DNA of 64,000 nucleotides from CAIYTF01 sp963664845 (GCA_963664845.1 OY761615.1:5146001-5210000), one strand, 5' to 3'. Shown: positions 43,373 through 52,869, counted from the stretch's first letter. Made by a program: numbers and translations. The notes: generated by a model not told the origin, from the sequence alone.

Positions 43373-44665
43373 ATGAATATGAATATACGATTGCCGATAC
43401 AATTCCGGTCCAATCCCAAAAAAGTTATCATGCAGTTTTTCTTCATACTGGACAATGACCGGGTTAAACGGATTATTGAACGCGTACATGGCATGAGTGA
43501 AGAAGCAGCAGCAACCAACCTGGCCGAAGTATTCGCCTTATACAGCAAACGACACAAGAAGTTCGATAAGCTATTGATTGACCATTACAATTGGGTAAAA
43601 CCAAATGTTGATGAGAACCGGGGAATATCGGAAACGAAAAAGCTACTGGTTGGCGCCTATTTCAGCAAGGAATATTCTGTACAATCCGCGGCATTGTTTA
43701 ATCCGTCAATTGTGGCACATCCGGAGCAGGTAGTGCCTGAAGCGGGGGACCTGAGGGTTGTGCTCAGTTTCCGGGCTACAGGTGAAGGGCATATTTCATC
43801 AATTGTATTCCGGGAAGGAATTATCAAGGCAAAAGGGGGGATTGAAATACTTCCTGATTCGCCATATGCTACATTGGCTTCAAACAAAGCTCTGGTTTTT
43901 GTAGATCACCCAGGTTCATCACCTGAGTTGGCCGAGGCTAATTACAATATTGAGTTTTCGGCTGATGATGAACTGAGTGAACGCATTATTTTTCCATCCG
44001 GCCCTACCGAAAGCAACGGCATCGAAGATGTCCGTTTCGTGCGATTCCAGGAAGCAGGGAAGCCTGACATCTATTATGGCACATACACTGCATACGACGG
44101 GAAACGCATATTATCGCAGATTGTACAGACAACTGATTTTTTGCGTTTTAGTGTGAGGGTGATGTACGGAAAAGCAATACGCGATAAAGGTATGGCGCTC
44201 TTCCCCCGGAAAATCAACGGTGAATATATCATGGTCTCGCGCCTTGACGGTGAAAATCTCCATATCATGCGATCGCCGGATATATATAATTGGGAAAATT
44301 CTGAGCTTTTACGGATACCTCATTATGCCTGGGAGTTTGTCCAAATAGGCAATTGTGGTTCACCTATTGAAACAGAGCAGGGGTGGTTACTCATTACCCA
44401 TGCAGTAGGCCCATTCCGGCGGTATGTGATTTCTGCGATTTTGTTGGATATAAACGATCCATCCAAAGTTATTGGCTGGTTACCCCACCCGCTTATTGAA
44501 CCCGAGGAGGAAGAGCGGGAAGGTTATGTGCCAAATGTTGTTTATTCCTGTGGAGTTTTGCTTCACAACGGAATACTCTATCTGCCGTATGCAATGTCAG
44601 ACTCCGCGTCCGGGATTGCAACGATCAAAATAAGCGATGTGTTAAACGCGCTCGAAAAAGCGTGA
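43373..44665 (+). CDS. GH130-family beta-mannoside phosphorylase or related glycosidase (longer paralogue)
   Basis: A 430-residue cytoplasmic protein with no signal peptide. The five-bladed propeller of family GH130 is recognised from FNPSIVAHP, the catalytic acid Asp219 in GIEDVRFVRF, YYGTYTAYDG, ALFPRKINGEYIMVSR and GNCGSPIETEQGWLLITHAV. GH130 enzymes phosphorolyse beta-mannosides to mannose 1-phosphate, though some subfamilies hydrolyse. It has an extra ~110 residues at the N-terminus compared with the next gene. Arg and His in the positions expected for phosphate contacts (MVSR, ITHAV) favour a phosphorylase, but this is inference. It follows the permease by 16 nt. Confidence 0.85.
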   Translation: MNMNIRLPIQFRSNPKKVIMQFFFILDNDRVKRIIERVHGMSEEAAATNLAEVFALYSKRHKKFDKLLIDHYNWVKPNVDENRGISETKKLLVGAYFSKEYSVQSAALFNPSIVAHPEQVVPEAGDLRVVLSFRATGEGHISSIVFREGIIKAKGGIEILPDSPYATLASNKALVFVDHPGSSPELAEANYNIEFSADDELSERIIFPSGPTESNGIEDVRFVRFQEAGKPDIYYGTYTAYDGKRILSQIVQTTDFLRFSVRVMYGKAIRDKGMALFPRKINGEYIMVSRLDGENLHIMRSPDIYNWENSELLRIPHYAWEFVQIGNCGSPIETEQGWLLITHAVGPFRRYVISAILLDINDPSKVIGWLPHPLIEPEEEEREGYVPNVVYSCGVLLHNGILYLPYAMSDSASGIATIKISDVLNALEKA

Positions 44666-44699
44666 TGCAATTTTTATAAATTATATATAAAGTGATGTT

Positions 44700-45605
44700 A
44701 TGATAGTTACCAGATTCGAACAAAATCCAATCCTAACCGCTGAACATGTTCCGTTTGTGGTGAACAGCATATTCAATCCCGGCGCCGTGAAATTTAACGG
44801 TGAATATTTGCTGGTCTGCAGGGCGGAGATGCCTACGGGCCGGTCCGTGCTGGTGCTTGCGCGAAGCAAGGATGGTCTCCATTTTACTGTTGATCCGAAA
44901 CCGTGTCTCACTCCGCAAGACCATGGAGCATTTCTGGAATATGCAATCTGGGGAATTGAAGATGCAAGGGTAGTGAAAATTGATGATACTTATTATTTGA
45001 CGTATACTGGTTATTCAAAATATATGCCGTTGATTTTGCTGGCCTCAACAAAAGACTTCAGCAATTTCACTGTTCATGGGCCGATATCTGAGCCTTCAAA
45101 CAAGGATTGCGCGCTTTTCCCGGAAAAGATTGGCGGGAAATACCTTAGAATGGATAGGCCATCTGCTGAGCACAGAAGGGATATCTGGATGTGCAGCAGC
45201 CCCGATCTTATACATTGGGGTGAATACAAATTTGTTCTGCAACCGGAAGAGGGAACCTGGGAAGGTGACAAGATCGGCGGTTCAACACCTCCAATAAAAA
45301 CCAAAGAAGGCTGGCTGGTTCTCTTTCACGGTGTGCGGGGTTTTGGTATAACTTCAATTTATAAATTGGGCGCACTTTTGCTTGATCTGGAAAAGCCATG
45401 GAAAGTTATAGGAAAAACCTCGGAACCTATTCTTGCCCCATCGTTTGCCTACGAGAGGGTAGGAGACGTGAATAATGTCATTTTCGCCAATGGTTGTATT
45501 CCTGAGGACGATGGTGAATTGAAAATCTACTATTCCGGAGCCGATACGAATATTTGTCTTGCAACAGTGGCAATTAACGATTTAATCGCAGCCTGCAAGG
45601 CGTGA
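44700..45605 (+). CDS. GH130-family beta-mannoside phosphorylase (shorter paralogue)
   Basis: A 301-residue cytoplasmic protein of the compact GH130 type known for mannosyl-glucose and mannosyl-N-acetylglucosamine phosphorylases. Seen: FNPGAVKFNGEYLLVCRAE, catalytic acid Asp88 in WGIEDARVVKIDDTYYL, CALFPEKIGGKYLRMDRP, the GGSTPPIKTKEGWLVLFHGV segment with His210 (a likely phosphate contact), and the C-terminal IYYSGADTNICLATVA. Thirty-four nucleotides separate it from the first GH130 gene. Two different GH130 members side by side suggest two linkages or chain-end types are processed. Exact substrate cannot be read from sequence. Confidence 0.9.
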   Translation: MIVTRFEQNPILTAEHVPFVVNSIFNPGAVKFNGEYLLVCRAEMPTGRSVLVLARSKDGLHFTVDPKPCLTPQDHGAFLEYAIWGIEDARVVKIDDTYYLTYTGYSKYMPLILLASTKDFSNFTVHGPISEPSNKDCALFPEKIGGKYLRMDRPSAEHRRDIWMCSSPDLIHWGEYKFVLQPEEGTWEGDKIGGSTPPIKTKEGWLVLFHGVRGFGITSIYKLGALLLDLEKPWKVIGKTSEPILAPSFAYERVGDVNNVIFANGCIPEDDGELKIYYSGADTNICLATVAINDLIAACKA

Positions 45606-45721
45606 TTTGAGTTTGGATAATTGGGATGCGACCTCTTTCCGGTGAGTCGTACCCCGCATAAGCTAACTACCGGAAATAAACTATTGATTTAACCACTAAA
45701 ATGGATTTCCGGAAAAGCACT

Positions 45722-47002
45722 ATGGTCATGTTCAGAAAAAGCTGCTATTCATTGCTGTTTGTTTGCCTGCTGTTTACAACAGGGTTTTCGCAAAGCCTTG
45801 TTAATACCAGGCATTTGGATTATCTGTATGGAACCGTAAAAAAGGGCACATCTCAGCTTGGGATTGTTCAAATATACGCGGAGTTTCCTGATTACCACTA
45901 TGTGGAAGCTGCAGGTGAGGGAGTTACGTGTGTTGATGATGTGGCCAGAGCGGCTGTGGTCTATGTCAAATTGTATAAAGCCAAACCGAGTGAAGAACTT
46001 TATCAAAAGCTTGCTGCCCTGACAAGATTCCAAATAGTGATCCAGAACGAGAACGGATACTATAATAATTTCCTTTTTAAGGATGGATCGGTTAATACGA
46101 CCTACAGAACAAGCATCGCGGAACCAAACTGGTGGAGCTGGAGGGCAATGTGGTCACTGGCTTCGTTATATGAAACCATTAAAACCAGGGAACCTTTGTT
46201 GGCCGATTCCATAAAGCAATCGTTGGAAAAGGCAGTTGCCAAAGTTATTCCTCTCCATACCATAGCGAAAACCTTCACCAGTTATGAAGGATTTAAAATT
46301 CCGCAATGGCTGCCGGGAGAATGCGGTGCCGATCAGGCTGCAGTTTTGGTAAAAGCACTATGTATCTATCACTCCATAACAAAAGATGATTCAGTACTTC
46401 CTTTGCTCAGATCGTTGTGCTCGGGAATAATGGCAATGCAGGTGAAAGATGCACACAGCTCGTATAATGGTGCATTCCTGAGCTGGCGGAACAACTGGCA
46501 TGCATGGGGCAACAGTCAGGCTGATGCGCTCCTTGATGCATATAAAATACTTAAAGACAAAACATATCTGAGAGCGGCATTGGCGGAGATCAATTCCTAT
46601 TATCCATATCTGTTAAAAACCGGCGGACTGGTGGAATTGGCTTTGGAGAAAAAGGGGAAAGCCGTCAGCGAAGTAAAGAGTCAGAAATTTTCGCAGATCG
46701 CGTATGGCACCCGCCCACAGGTTTTTGCCTGCCTTAATGCTTATCAGATAACCGGCGACAGGAAATATCTTGGAAGGGCAGTTGAGCTTTGTGGTTGGTT
46801 TTTCGGAAATAATCCGGCAAAACAGCAGGTATATTTCCCCGAAAATGGGCGTTGTTTTGACGGGATACTTGATGAAACGAAATTGAATAAAAATTCCGGT
46901 GCTGAATCCACTATTGAGGCGCTTTTAAGCCTGGCGGCAGTTGAAGCGATTCCCGATGGTGCGAAAATGTTGCAAAAAAAATATGGCGATAAATCAAAAT
47001 AA
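45722..47002 (+). CDS. Exported (alpha/alpha) helical-barrel protein, possible glycosidase, family unclear
   Basis: About 426 residues from the ATG at 45722 (an ATG at 45701 is in frame); CGGAAAAG precedes and a signal peptide follows (LLFVCLLFTTGFSQ). The mature protein is all-helical with repeated aromatic/acidic turns: GVTCVDDVARAAVVYVKLY, NWWSWRAMWSLASLYE, FLSWRNNWHAWGNSQADAL, RPQVFACLNAYQITGDRKYL, and RCFDGILD...NSGAESTIEALLSL. This layout is typical of six-hairpin toroids of glycosidases and epimerases. The conserved acidic pairs (DD in VTCVDDVAR, E in NSGAES) are candidate catalytic residues. Precise family not recognised. It lies between GH130 and GH2 genes. Confidence 0.65.
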   Translation: MVMFRKSCYSLLFVCLLFTTGFSQSLVNTRHLDYLYGTVKKGTSQLGIVQIYAEFPDYHYVEAAGEGVTCVDDVARAAVVYVKLYKAKPSEELYQKLAALTRFQIVIQNENGYYNNFLFKDGSVNTTYRTSIAEPNWWSWRAMWSLASLYETIKTREPLLADSIKQSLEKAVAKVIPLHTIAKTFTSYEGFKIPQWLPGECGADQAAVLVKALCIYHSITKDDSVLPLLRSLCSGIMAMQVKDAHSSYNGAFLSWRNNWHAWGNSQADALLDAYKILKDKTYLRAALAEINSYYPYLLKTGGLVELALEKKGKAVSEVKSQKFSQIAYGTRPQVFACLNAYQITGDRKYLGRAVELCGWFFGNNPAKQQVYFPENGRCFDGILDETKLNKNSGAESTIEALLSLAAVEAIPDGAKMLQKKYGDKSK

Positions 47003-47059
47003 AAAATGTTTGATATGCACTCGTTATAAAAAAAACGATATTGTGAGAAAATCATAGAG

Positions 47060-47085
47060 TAGGGGCTGAAAATTTTCAGCCCCTA
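47060..47085. repeat. Perfect 26-bp palindrome (TAGGGGCTGAAAA/TTTTCAGCCCCTA)
   Basis: A fully self-complementary 26-bp sequence, 58 nt after the preceding stop. No T-run follows on the + strand. A second, shorter version of the same sequence lies at 47242-47262 in front of the next gene. Confidence 0.85.
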
Positions 47086-47142
47086 ATGATATGCGAAAGA
47101 TGTGTTTGACTTAAACGCAAGAATTGCACACTGTCCTATATC

Positions 47143-47176
47143 GCGGAATACGGATAGAATAAGGATTTGCACGGAT
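47143..47176. repeat. Loose helical-period CGGAT repeats
   Basis: GCGGAA, ACGGAT, AAGGAT and ACGGAT start at 47143, 47150, 47161 and 47171. The array resembles the tighter one at 7901-7935 and sits in the 268-bp gap before 47271. Confidence 0.5.
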
Positions 47177-47238
47177 TGCAATTTACAGACACTTTTGCAA
47201 ACGTGTATTTGAGTGTGAATCGTAAGAAATTAATAATT

Positions 47239-47270
47239 AGGAGGGGCTGAAGTTTTTCAGCCATAATAGC
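47239..47270 (+). promoter_or_regulatory. Strong ribosome-binding site separated from the start codon by a hairpin
   Basis: AGGAGG at 47239-47244 lies 26 nt before the ATG at 47271, too far for normal initiation. Between them GGCTGAA (47245-47251) and TTCAGCC (47256-47262) form a 7-bp hairpin with a GTTT loop. If it folds, the effective spacing becomes about 8 nt. No other ribosome-binding sequence is near the ATG. Confidence 0.55.
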
Positions 47271-50200
47271 ATGGTAAATAAAATATTGCTGGTTATTTGT
47301 TGCACCATTACAATGAGCTTTGCTCAGCAAATTAGCATTCCGCGGATTGATCTGATGCCGGCATCGCCGAACCCCTATGTGATGAGGAACTGGAAACAGG
47401 TTGCAACCGGTTATGACAGCCTTGTGTTCAACCCCTCACTAACCGGAACCTATTTGCCGTTGGTCTTCTTTCAATCCAAGGCAGTGAACTACCCGGAGCA
47501 AGGTTTTTTTGGTTTGGCAACGGTTGTTGGAACAACCCGAACAAATTCAACGGAGGCAATTAATGTTTTACCGGCTTTGGTGGGTGCTTCACTCAACGGA
47601 AGCAATAAAAGAAGTCAGTTCGGTTCGGATTTTGTTCTAATGGCGCAAAACTATTTCAACAAGCGTGAAGCCGAGAATATTTATTTAAATGGGCCGGTGA
47701 CACAAAGCGGAGATGACTGGTGGTATGAAACCATGCCCAATGTTTATTTTTATCAGCTTAACTCTTTATATCCCCATACCGGAGATTTTGATTATCAGTT
47801 CACAACGGTTGCCAACCGCTGGCTGCAGGCTGTTCAGGCAATGAACGCCTCTACTACACCGTGGAAAACGCCCTATATGAATTACCGGGCCTTCAAGCTT
47901 TCTACCATGACGCCACTTACAACGGGTGTTATTGAACCCGAGGCAAGCGGTGCTATAGGGTGGATCCTTTATAATGCCTATAAAGTCAAAAAAACGGAAT
48001 CGTATCGCGTTGGTGCGGAACAGGCAATGGAGTTCCTGAGCAGCTGCACATCTAACCCGGCTTATGAACTGCAGCTGCCCTATGGCACTTATAATGCAGC
48101 AAGAATGAATGCAGAATTGGGAACGACCTATGACGTCGAAAAGATGGTTAACTGGTGCTTTGATGTCGGTTATTTACGCAGTTGGGGATCAATGACAGGA
48201 ACGTGGGGAGGTTATGACGTTTCAGGTTTGATAGGAGAGAACAGTTCAGACAATTATGCCTTCATCATGAACGGTTTTCAGCAGGCAGGTGCCCTGATAC
48301 CCATGGTGCGCTATGATGAACGATTTGCGGCCGCCATTGGAAAATGGGCGTTGAATCTGTCGAACGCAAGCCGCTTATTCTACCCGAATTACTTACCAGA
48401 TCAAAATCAGGATTCACGTTCCTGGTCGAAGCAATATGATCCCAATTCATATATTGCTCATGAGGCGCTTCGCCAAACGCTGAATGGCCAGACACCCTAT
48501 GCTACCGGAGATGCGATCAGCGGGGGATGGGGACAAACAAATCTTGCATTGTATTCGTCCTCTTCAGTAGGCTACCTGGGTGCAATACTGGATACCACCA
48601 ACGTAGAGAAAATTCTTCGCTTCGATCTGCTTAAAACTGATTTTTATCATGATACTGCGTATGCAAGCTATCTTTATTATAATCCCTATACGAGTGAGAA
48701 GACCATAACGATCAAGCTGCCTGCAGGATCTTATGATCTGTATGACGCGGTTTCAAATGCGTTCCTGTCGCGTGGAACATCAGGCAATGCAGATGTTTCC
48801 ATTCCTGCAAGTATGGCAAGAATTATTGTATTGGTTCCTGCCGGTGGAACAGAAAGCTTTGACGGAGAAAAATTATTGGTGAATGGCGTTGTCGTGGATT
48901 TTCACAGTGGACAAATGCATGGCACGCTTACGCCGCGTATCAAGAGCCTTTCGCCGGGAAACTCGCCGCTCCCAATTAATTCAGCCACTTCGGTGTATTG
49001 TACTGCGGTAAGCAGAAACAGCGATACCCTTTCATACAACTGGAGCGCGCAGAGTGGTGTGATCAGCGGGAACGGAAGTGTAGTTTCCTATCAGGCACCG
49101 GCAGTCCCCGGATCATATCAGGTCACCTGCACGGTCAGCGACCAGCATGCAGTACAGGTTATGCAAAGCTTAGTGATTGAAGTAGTGCAAAGAATTAACC
49201 ACCCGCCTGTTATTAATCAACTTACAGCAACGCCTCAGAAAGTGAATATCGGGTCTTCTGTTGCAGCCGTTTGCCTCTCGGCTGACCCGGATACCGATAA
49301 ACTTTCGTATGAGTGGCGATTAGGAACGGGGCCTGTATTAGGGACAGGCTCCTTCCTAAGCTTTTCTGCCCCTGCAACAATCGGCAATTATTTTCTCACT
49401 TGCACTGTGTCTGACGGACTCGGCGGAGTGGTGCGTGACAGCATTCTTATCGTTGTCCGTGATTTTGCAAACTATCAGACCGGGGCATTGCAACTTTATT
49501 ATCCATTCACCGGCAATGCACTGGATGCGTCCGGAAATGCGAATAACGGGTTTGTCTATCTGGCAGGATTGACCAGGGACAGGTTTGGTAAGGCAAACAG
49601 TGCATACCTGTTTGACGGATCGAGCAGTTATATTCAGGTGCATAATACAACAGCATTAAACTTCACCAATAGTATTACCGTCAATTTTTGGATGACTGCA
49701 AAGAACTTTTTTACCACCAGGGAGCAGTATCCCATCTCTCACGGAAATTGGGAAAAACGGTGGAAAGTTTCATTGACCAACAATAAATTGCGCTGGACCA
49801 TAAAAACAAATACCGGAGTCCGTGATCTTGATGCACGCACGTTGCTGAAACTGGATTCCCTTTATAATGTGACTGCATTGTATGACGGCCTCTCTATGGA
49901 ACTATATATAAATGGTGTACTGGATGCAGTTACTCCCATGACCGGACAACTGTTGGCAAGCGATGTGGATCTAATTCTTGGACAATCGCTGCCCGGGAAT
50001 TCCCAGTATGGTTTTAGTGGTGTGCTGGATGAATTACGCATATATGATTACGCACTTCTGCCACAGGTAATTTCGCAGTTCTACGATGTGGCTTCCGACG
50101 TTAAGGGTGAATCAGGGAACCGTTTGCTATCCGCGTTTTCCATAAGTTCGTTCCCAAACCCCTGCAACGCACAGATAGCAATAAATGTTGAGATCCGCCG

Positions 50201-50390
50201 CGAAGGAGAAACTGAAATCACGCTGCGGGATATACTGGGGCGCGAAGTAAAAACTATCTACCATGGGAAAATGAATGCCGGTCAACAACGGCTTTCGGTG
50301 AATGTGTCCGATCTCAGCAGTGGAGTGTATTTTTTACTGCTTAACAACAGTAACCAGATTAAAACAAATAAAATAGTGATCTTAAAATAA
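47271..50390 (+). CDS. Secreted multidomain protein: helical barrel, two PKD/Ig-like, LamG-like, T9SS sorting domain
   Basis: A 1039-residue exported protein, signal peptide about 1-18. Residues about 20-545 are a helix-rich domain of possible glycosidase or lyase type (GDDWWYETMPNVYFYQLNSL, GVIEPEASGAIGWILYNAYK, DNYAFIMNGFQQAGALIPMV) with a small beta domain at its end. Two PKD/Ig-like domains follow (about 556-640, 643-730; SYNWSAQSGVISGNG, SYEWRLGTGPVLGTG). A laminin-G-like lectin domain comes next (about 737-940; YPFTGNALDASGNANNGFV, AYLFDGSSSYIQV, GVLDELRIYDYAL), then a T9SS type A domain (FPNPCNAQIAINVEI ... SSGVYFLLLNN). It is thus a surface or secreted glycan-active candidate; the catalytic family is not recognised. 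Confidence 0.78.
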   Translation: MVNKILLVICCTITMSFAQQISIPRIDLMPASPNPYVMRNWKQVATGYDSLVFNPSLTGTYLPLVFFQSKAVNYPEQGFFGLATVVGTTRTNSTEAINVLPALVGASLNGSNKRSQFGSDFVLMAQNYFNKREAENIYLNGPVTQSGDDWWYETMPNVYFYQLNSLYPHTGDFDYQFTTVANRWLQAVQAMNASTTPWKTPYMNYRAFKLSTMTPLTTGVIEPEASGAIGWILYNAYKVKKTESYRVGAEQAMEFLSSCTSNPAYELQLPYGTYNAARMNAELGTTYDVEKMVNWCFDVGYLRSWGSMTGTWGGYDVSGLIGENSSDNYAFIMNGFQQAGALIPMVRYDERFAAAIGKWALNLSNASRLFYPNYLPDQNQDSRSWSKQYDPNSYIAHEALRQTLNGQTPYATGDAISGGWGQTNLALYSSSSVGYLGAILDTTNVEKILRFDLLKTDFYHDTAYASYLYYNPYTSEKTITIKLPAGSYDLYDAVSNAFLSRGTSGNADVSIPASMARIIVLVPAGGTESFDGEKLLVNGVVVDFHSGQMHGTLTPRIKSLSPGNSPLPINSATSVYCTAVSRNSDTLSYNWSAQSGVISGNGSVVSYQAPAVPGSYQVTCTVSDQHAVQVMQSLVIEVVQRINHPPVINQLTATPQKVNIGSSVAAVCLSADPDTDKLSYEWRLGTGPVLGTGSFLSFSAPATIGNYFLTCTVSDGLGGVVRDSILIVVRDFANYQTGALQLYYPFTGNALDASGNANNGFVYLAGLTRDRFGKANSAYLFDGSSSYIQVHNTTALNFTNSITVNFWMTAKNFFTTREQYPISHGNWEKRWKVSLTNNKLRWTIKTNTGVRDLDARTLLKLDSLYNVTALYDGLSMELYINGVLDAVTPMTGQLLASDVDLILGQSLPGNSQYGFSGVLDELRIYDYALLPQVISQFYDVASDVKGESGNRLLSAFSISSFPNPCNAQIAINVEIRREGETEITLRDILGREVKTIYHGKMNAGQQRLSVNVSDLSSGVYFLLLNNSNQIKTNKIVILK

Positions 50391-50399
50391 AGCAAAGAA

Positions 50400-52856
50400 A
50401 TGAACCTAAAACACGTATTACACAAGAACTGGACTTTTAAACTAGCTTCCTCCAATGGAGCTGATGTTCCGGCTAATATCAAATCAAATAAGAAATATTC
50501 TGCAACAGTGCCAGGCACTATTCACACTGATCTGGCAGCAAATAAGCTGATTGATGACCCGTTTTATGCCGATAACGAACTGGGCCTGCAATGGATATCC
50601 GATTGTGACTGGGAATATGAAACTACATTTAATATACCCAAGAACTTTGATCCGAATGCGCCTATTGCGCTGGTGTTTGACGGTCTTGATACAGTTGCAG
50701 ATATTTACATAAATGAGCAATCAGTTGGTAAAACCTGCAATATGTTCAGGAGCTACAGGTTTGATATAGGTCCGCATTTGACCACAGCAAAGAATGTATT
50801 GCGGATCAGGTTTTCGTCTCCTGTTCGCTACGCCAAAGCCGAAGAAGCGCGCATCGGCAAATTGCCCGTGGCCCTTCGTTCGGAACGCATATACATCCGA
50901 AAGGCTCAGTATTCATTTGGCTGGGATTGGGGCCCGGAGTTTATCACCTCGGGAATCTGGCGACAGGTTTACCTTGAGAATAGTAAAGCAGCTTCAATTG
51001 AAACCATTCATTGTGAAACCAGATCAGTTGCTGGGGACAGTGCCGAACTTGGGCTCAGGGTTTCACTTTCCGGGCAACCGGGGGAAAACACTTCGTTGCA
51101 GATTGAACTGAAGAACGGGCAACAACCGGTAATTTCAGAACAGGTGGTTTTGGGTAGTGCCACGGAAATTGAGCATAAAATAACTGTTACAGACCCGATT
51201 CTATGGTATCCGGCTGGTTCAGGTGACCCACATCTTTATGATTTGGAAGTAGCGTTGATGCAAAATGGAACTGTGGTTTCGGTCTGCACAAAAAGGATAG
51301 GAATCCGAACCGTTGAATTACAACAGGCGGTGGATGGGAAAAAAGCATTTCGTTTTGTTGTCAACGATAAACCGGTTTTTATCAAGGGTGCCAACTGGAT
51401 CCCTGCACATTCCTTTTTGCCCGGGGTGAGTGATGAGACTTATCGCAAGCTGATCACCCACGCCAGCAACGCAAATATGAACATGTTGCGTGTTTGGGGC
51501 GGGGGAATATATGAGAACGATGTATTCTACGACATTTGCGATGAATTGGGACTCCTGGTTTGGCAGGACTTTATGTTCGCCTGCGCGGCTTACCCAACGC
51601 ATAAGGATTTTCTGGAAAACGTAAGCGAGGAAGTGAAGCAAAATGTTTCGCGATTGAGTTCGCACCCGAGTCTGGCTATTTGGTGCGGGAACAATGAGAA
51701 TGAGTGGAACTGGTATAAGGAACAACGACAACCCTATACACAAATGCCCGGTCACTCAATTTTTAGTCAGCTTATTCCCGACGTACTTTCGCAAGCCGAT
51801 CCATTGCGCCCATACTGGTTATCCACTCCATTTGGTGATGATGAAGATCCCAATTCCGTTTCAAGCGGTAACCGGCATCAATGGGACATTTGGAGTATGT
51901 GGACCGATTATAATGAAGTGGCCGGTGACACCAGTTTGTTCGTTTCGGAATTCGGGTTCCAGGGGCCGGCTAACTGTGAAACGCTTGAACGTGTAATTCC
52001 AAAAAAAGAGCGGTCCTTTCAGAGCCGCTTATTTGATTTTCATAATAAACAGGTTGATGGCAATGAACGGATAATCAGATTTCTCACGTCCCATCTTCCC
52101 CTGGAAACCCGTTGGAATGATTTTCTGTATCTGGCGCAATTGAATCAGGGATTTGCATTGAAGACCTGCCTGGAACACTGGCGCTTCAGTTGCGGAAAAA
52201 CAAATGGTGCTATTATCTGGCAGCTCAACGATTGCTGGCCGGTAACAAGCTGGGCATTGACTGATTCGGGAAAAACTCCCAAATTAGCGTATCATTTTGT
52301 AAAAGACTCATTTGCTCCCGTTGCGCTGAGTTTTAGGAAAACCGGTCAACACTACCAACTGATGGCTATAAATGATACTGAAGAAGACAGGAGCGTGAGA
52401 CTGGAATTCCTGGTCATTCATCCGGCAAGCGGGAAGATAAAACAAACCATCAGGAAAAACATTGTTATTAAAGCAAGATCGTGCGAATCCTGCCATCAAT
52501 TGGTATTCAAAGACAATAAGGATAAATCTGAGATATACCTGGCTTCTCTCTATGGCTTAGATCAGGGGCTTGTTCATAGAACATATCTCGTACTTCAGCC
52601 ATGGAAGTATTTGAAACTGCCTCCGGCAAGAATAAAAGTGGCAGTAGAGAAACGGGATAAGGTCAACTATGTATCGCTCAGGGCGGGGAATCCGGCATTT
52701 TTTGTTGATCTTATTGCACATAATTGTGACTTTGCCCGAAGAGGTATGGTACTGTTACCAGGCGAAAAATTTGAGATGCGAGTGGATTCGGCGCATAATG
52801 AGGCTCCGGACAGAAAGAAAATTACTGTCCATACACTTAACGACTATTTGAAATAG
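50400..52856 (+). CDS. GH2-family beta-mannosidase (cytoplasmic)
   Basis: Removes terminal beta-mannose residues. The 818-residue protein has no signal peptide. The GH2 layout is sugar-binding domain (ATVPGTIHTDLAANKLIDDP, WISDCDWEYETTF), Ig-like domain, then TIM barrel. The beta-mannosidase subgroup marks are AQYSFGWDWGPEFITSGIWR and NMLRVWGGGIYENDVFYD. Catalytic acid/base Glu433 is in WCGNNENEW and nucleophile Glu517 in FVSEFGFQG, both at expected places for the family. It lies 9 nt after the LamG-type gene. Cytosolic location fits with the ABC importer and GH130 enzymes. This gene is the strongest argument that the locus targets beta-mannosides. Confidence 0.93.
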   Translation: MNLKHVLHKNWTFKLASSNGADVPANIKSNKKYSATVPGTIHTDLAANKLIDDPFYADNELGLQWISDCDWEYETTFNIPKNFDPNAPIALVFDGLDTVADIYINEQSVGKTCNMFRSYRFDIGPHLTTAKNVLRIRFSSPVRYAKAEEARIGKLPVALRSERIYIRKAQYSFGWDWGPEFITSGIWRQVYLENSKAASIETIHCETRSVAGDSAELGLRVSLSGQPGENTSLQIELKNGQQPVISEQVVLGSATEIEHKITVTDPILWYPAGSGDPHLYDLEVALMQNGTVVSVCTKRIGIRTVELQQAVDGKKAFRFVVNDKPVFIKGANWIPAHSFLPGVSDETYRKLITHASNANMNMLRVWGGGIYENDVFYDICDELGLLVWQDFMFACAAYPTHKDFLENVSEEVKQNVSRLSSHPSLAIWCGNNENEWNWYKEQRQPYTQMPGHSIFSQLIPDVLSQADPLRPYWLSTPFGDDEDPNSVSSGNRHQWDIWSMWTDYNEVAGDTSLFVSEFGFQGPANCETLERVIPKKERSFQSRLFDFHNKQVDGNERIIRFLTSHLPLETRWNDFLYLAQLNQGFALKTCLEHWRFSCGKTNGAIIWQLNDCWPVTSWALTDSGKTPKLAYHFVKDSFAPVALSFRKTGQHYQLMAINDTEEDRSVRLEFLVIHPASGKIKQTIRKNIVIKARSCESCHQLVFKDNKDKSEIYLASLYGLDQGLVHRTYLVLQPWKYLKLPPARIKVAVEKRDKVNYVSLRAGNPAFFVDLIAHNCDFARRGMVLLPGEKFEMRVDSAHNEAPDRKKITVHTLNDYLK

Positions 52857-52869
52857 GAGAACCAGTTTT

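Noticed and set aside
47060..47085. Perfect palindrome considered as a Rho-independent terminator
   Set aside because: No T-run follows on either strand beyond the stem itself.
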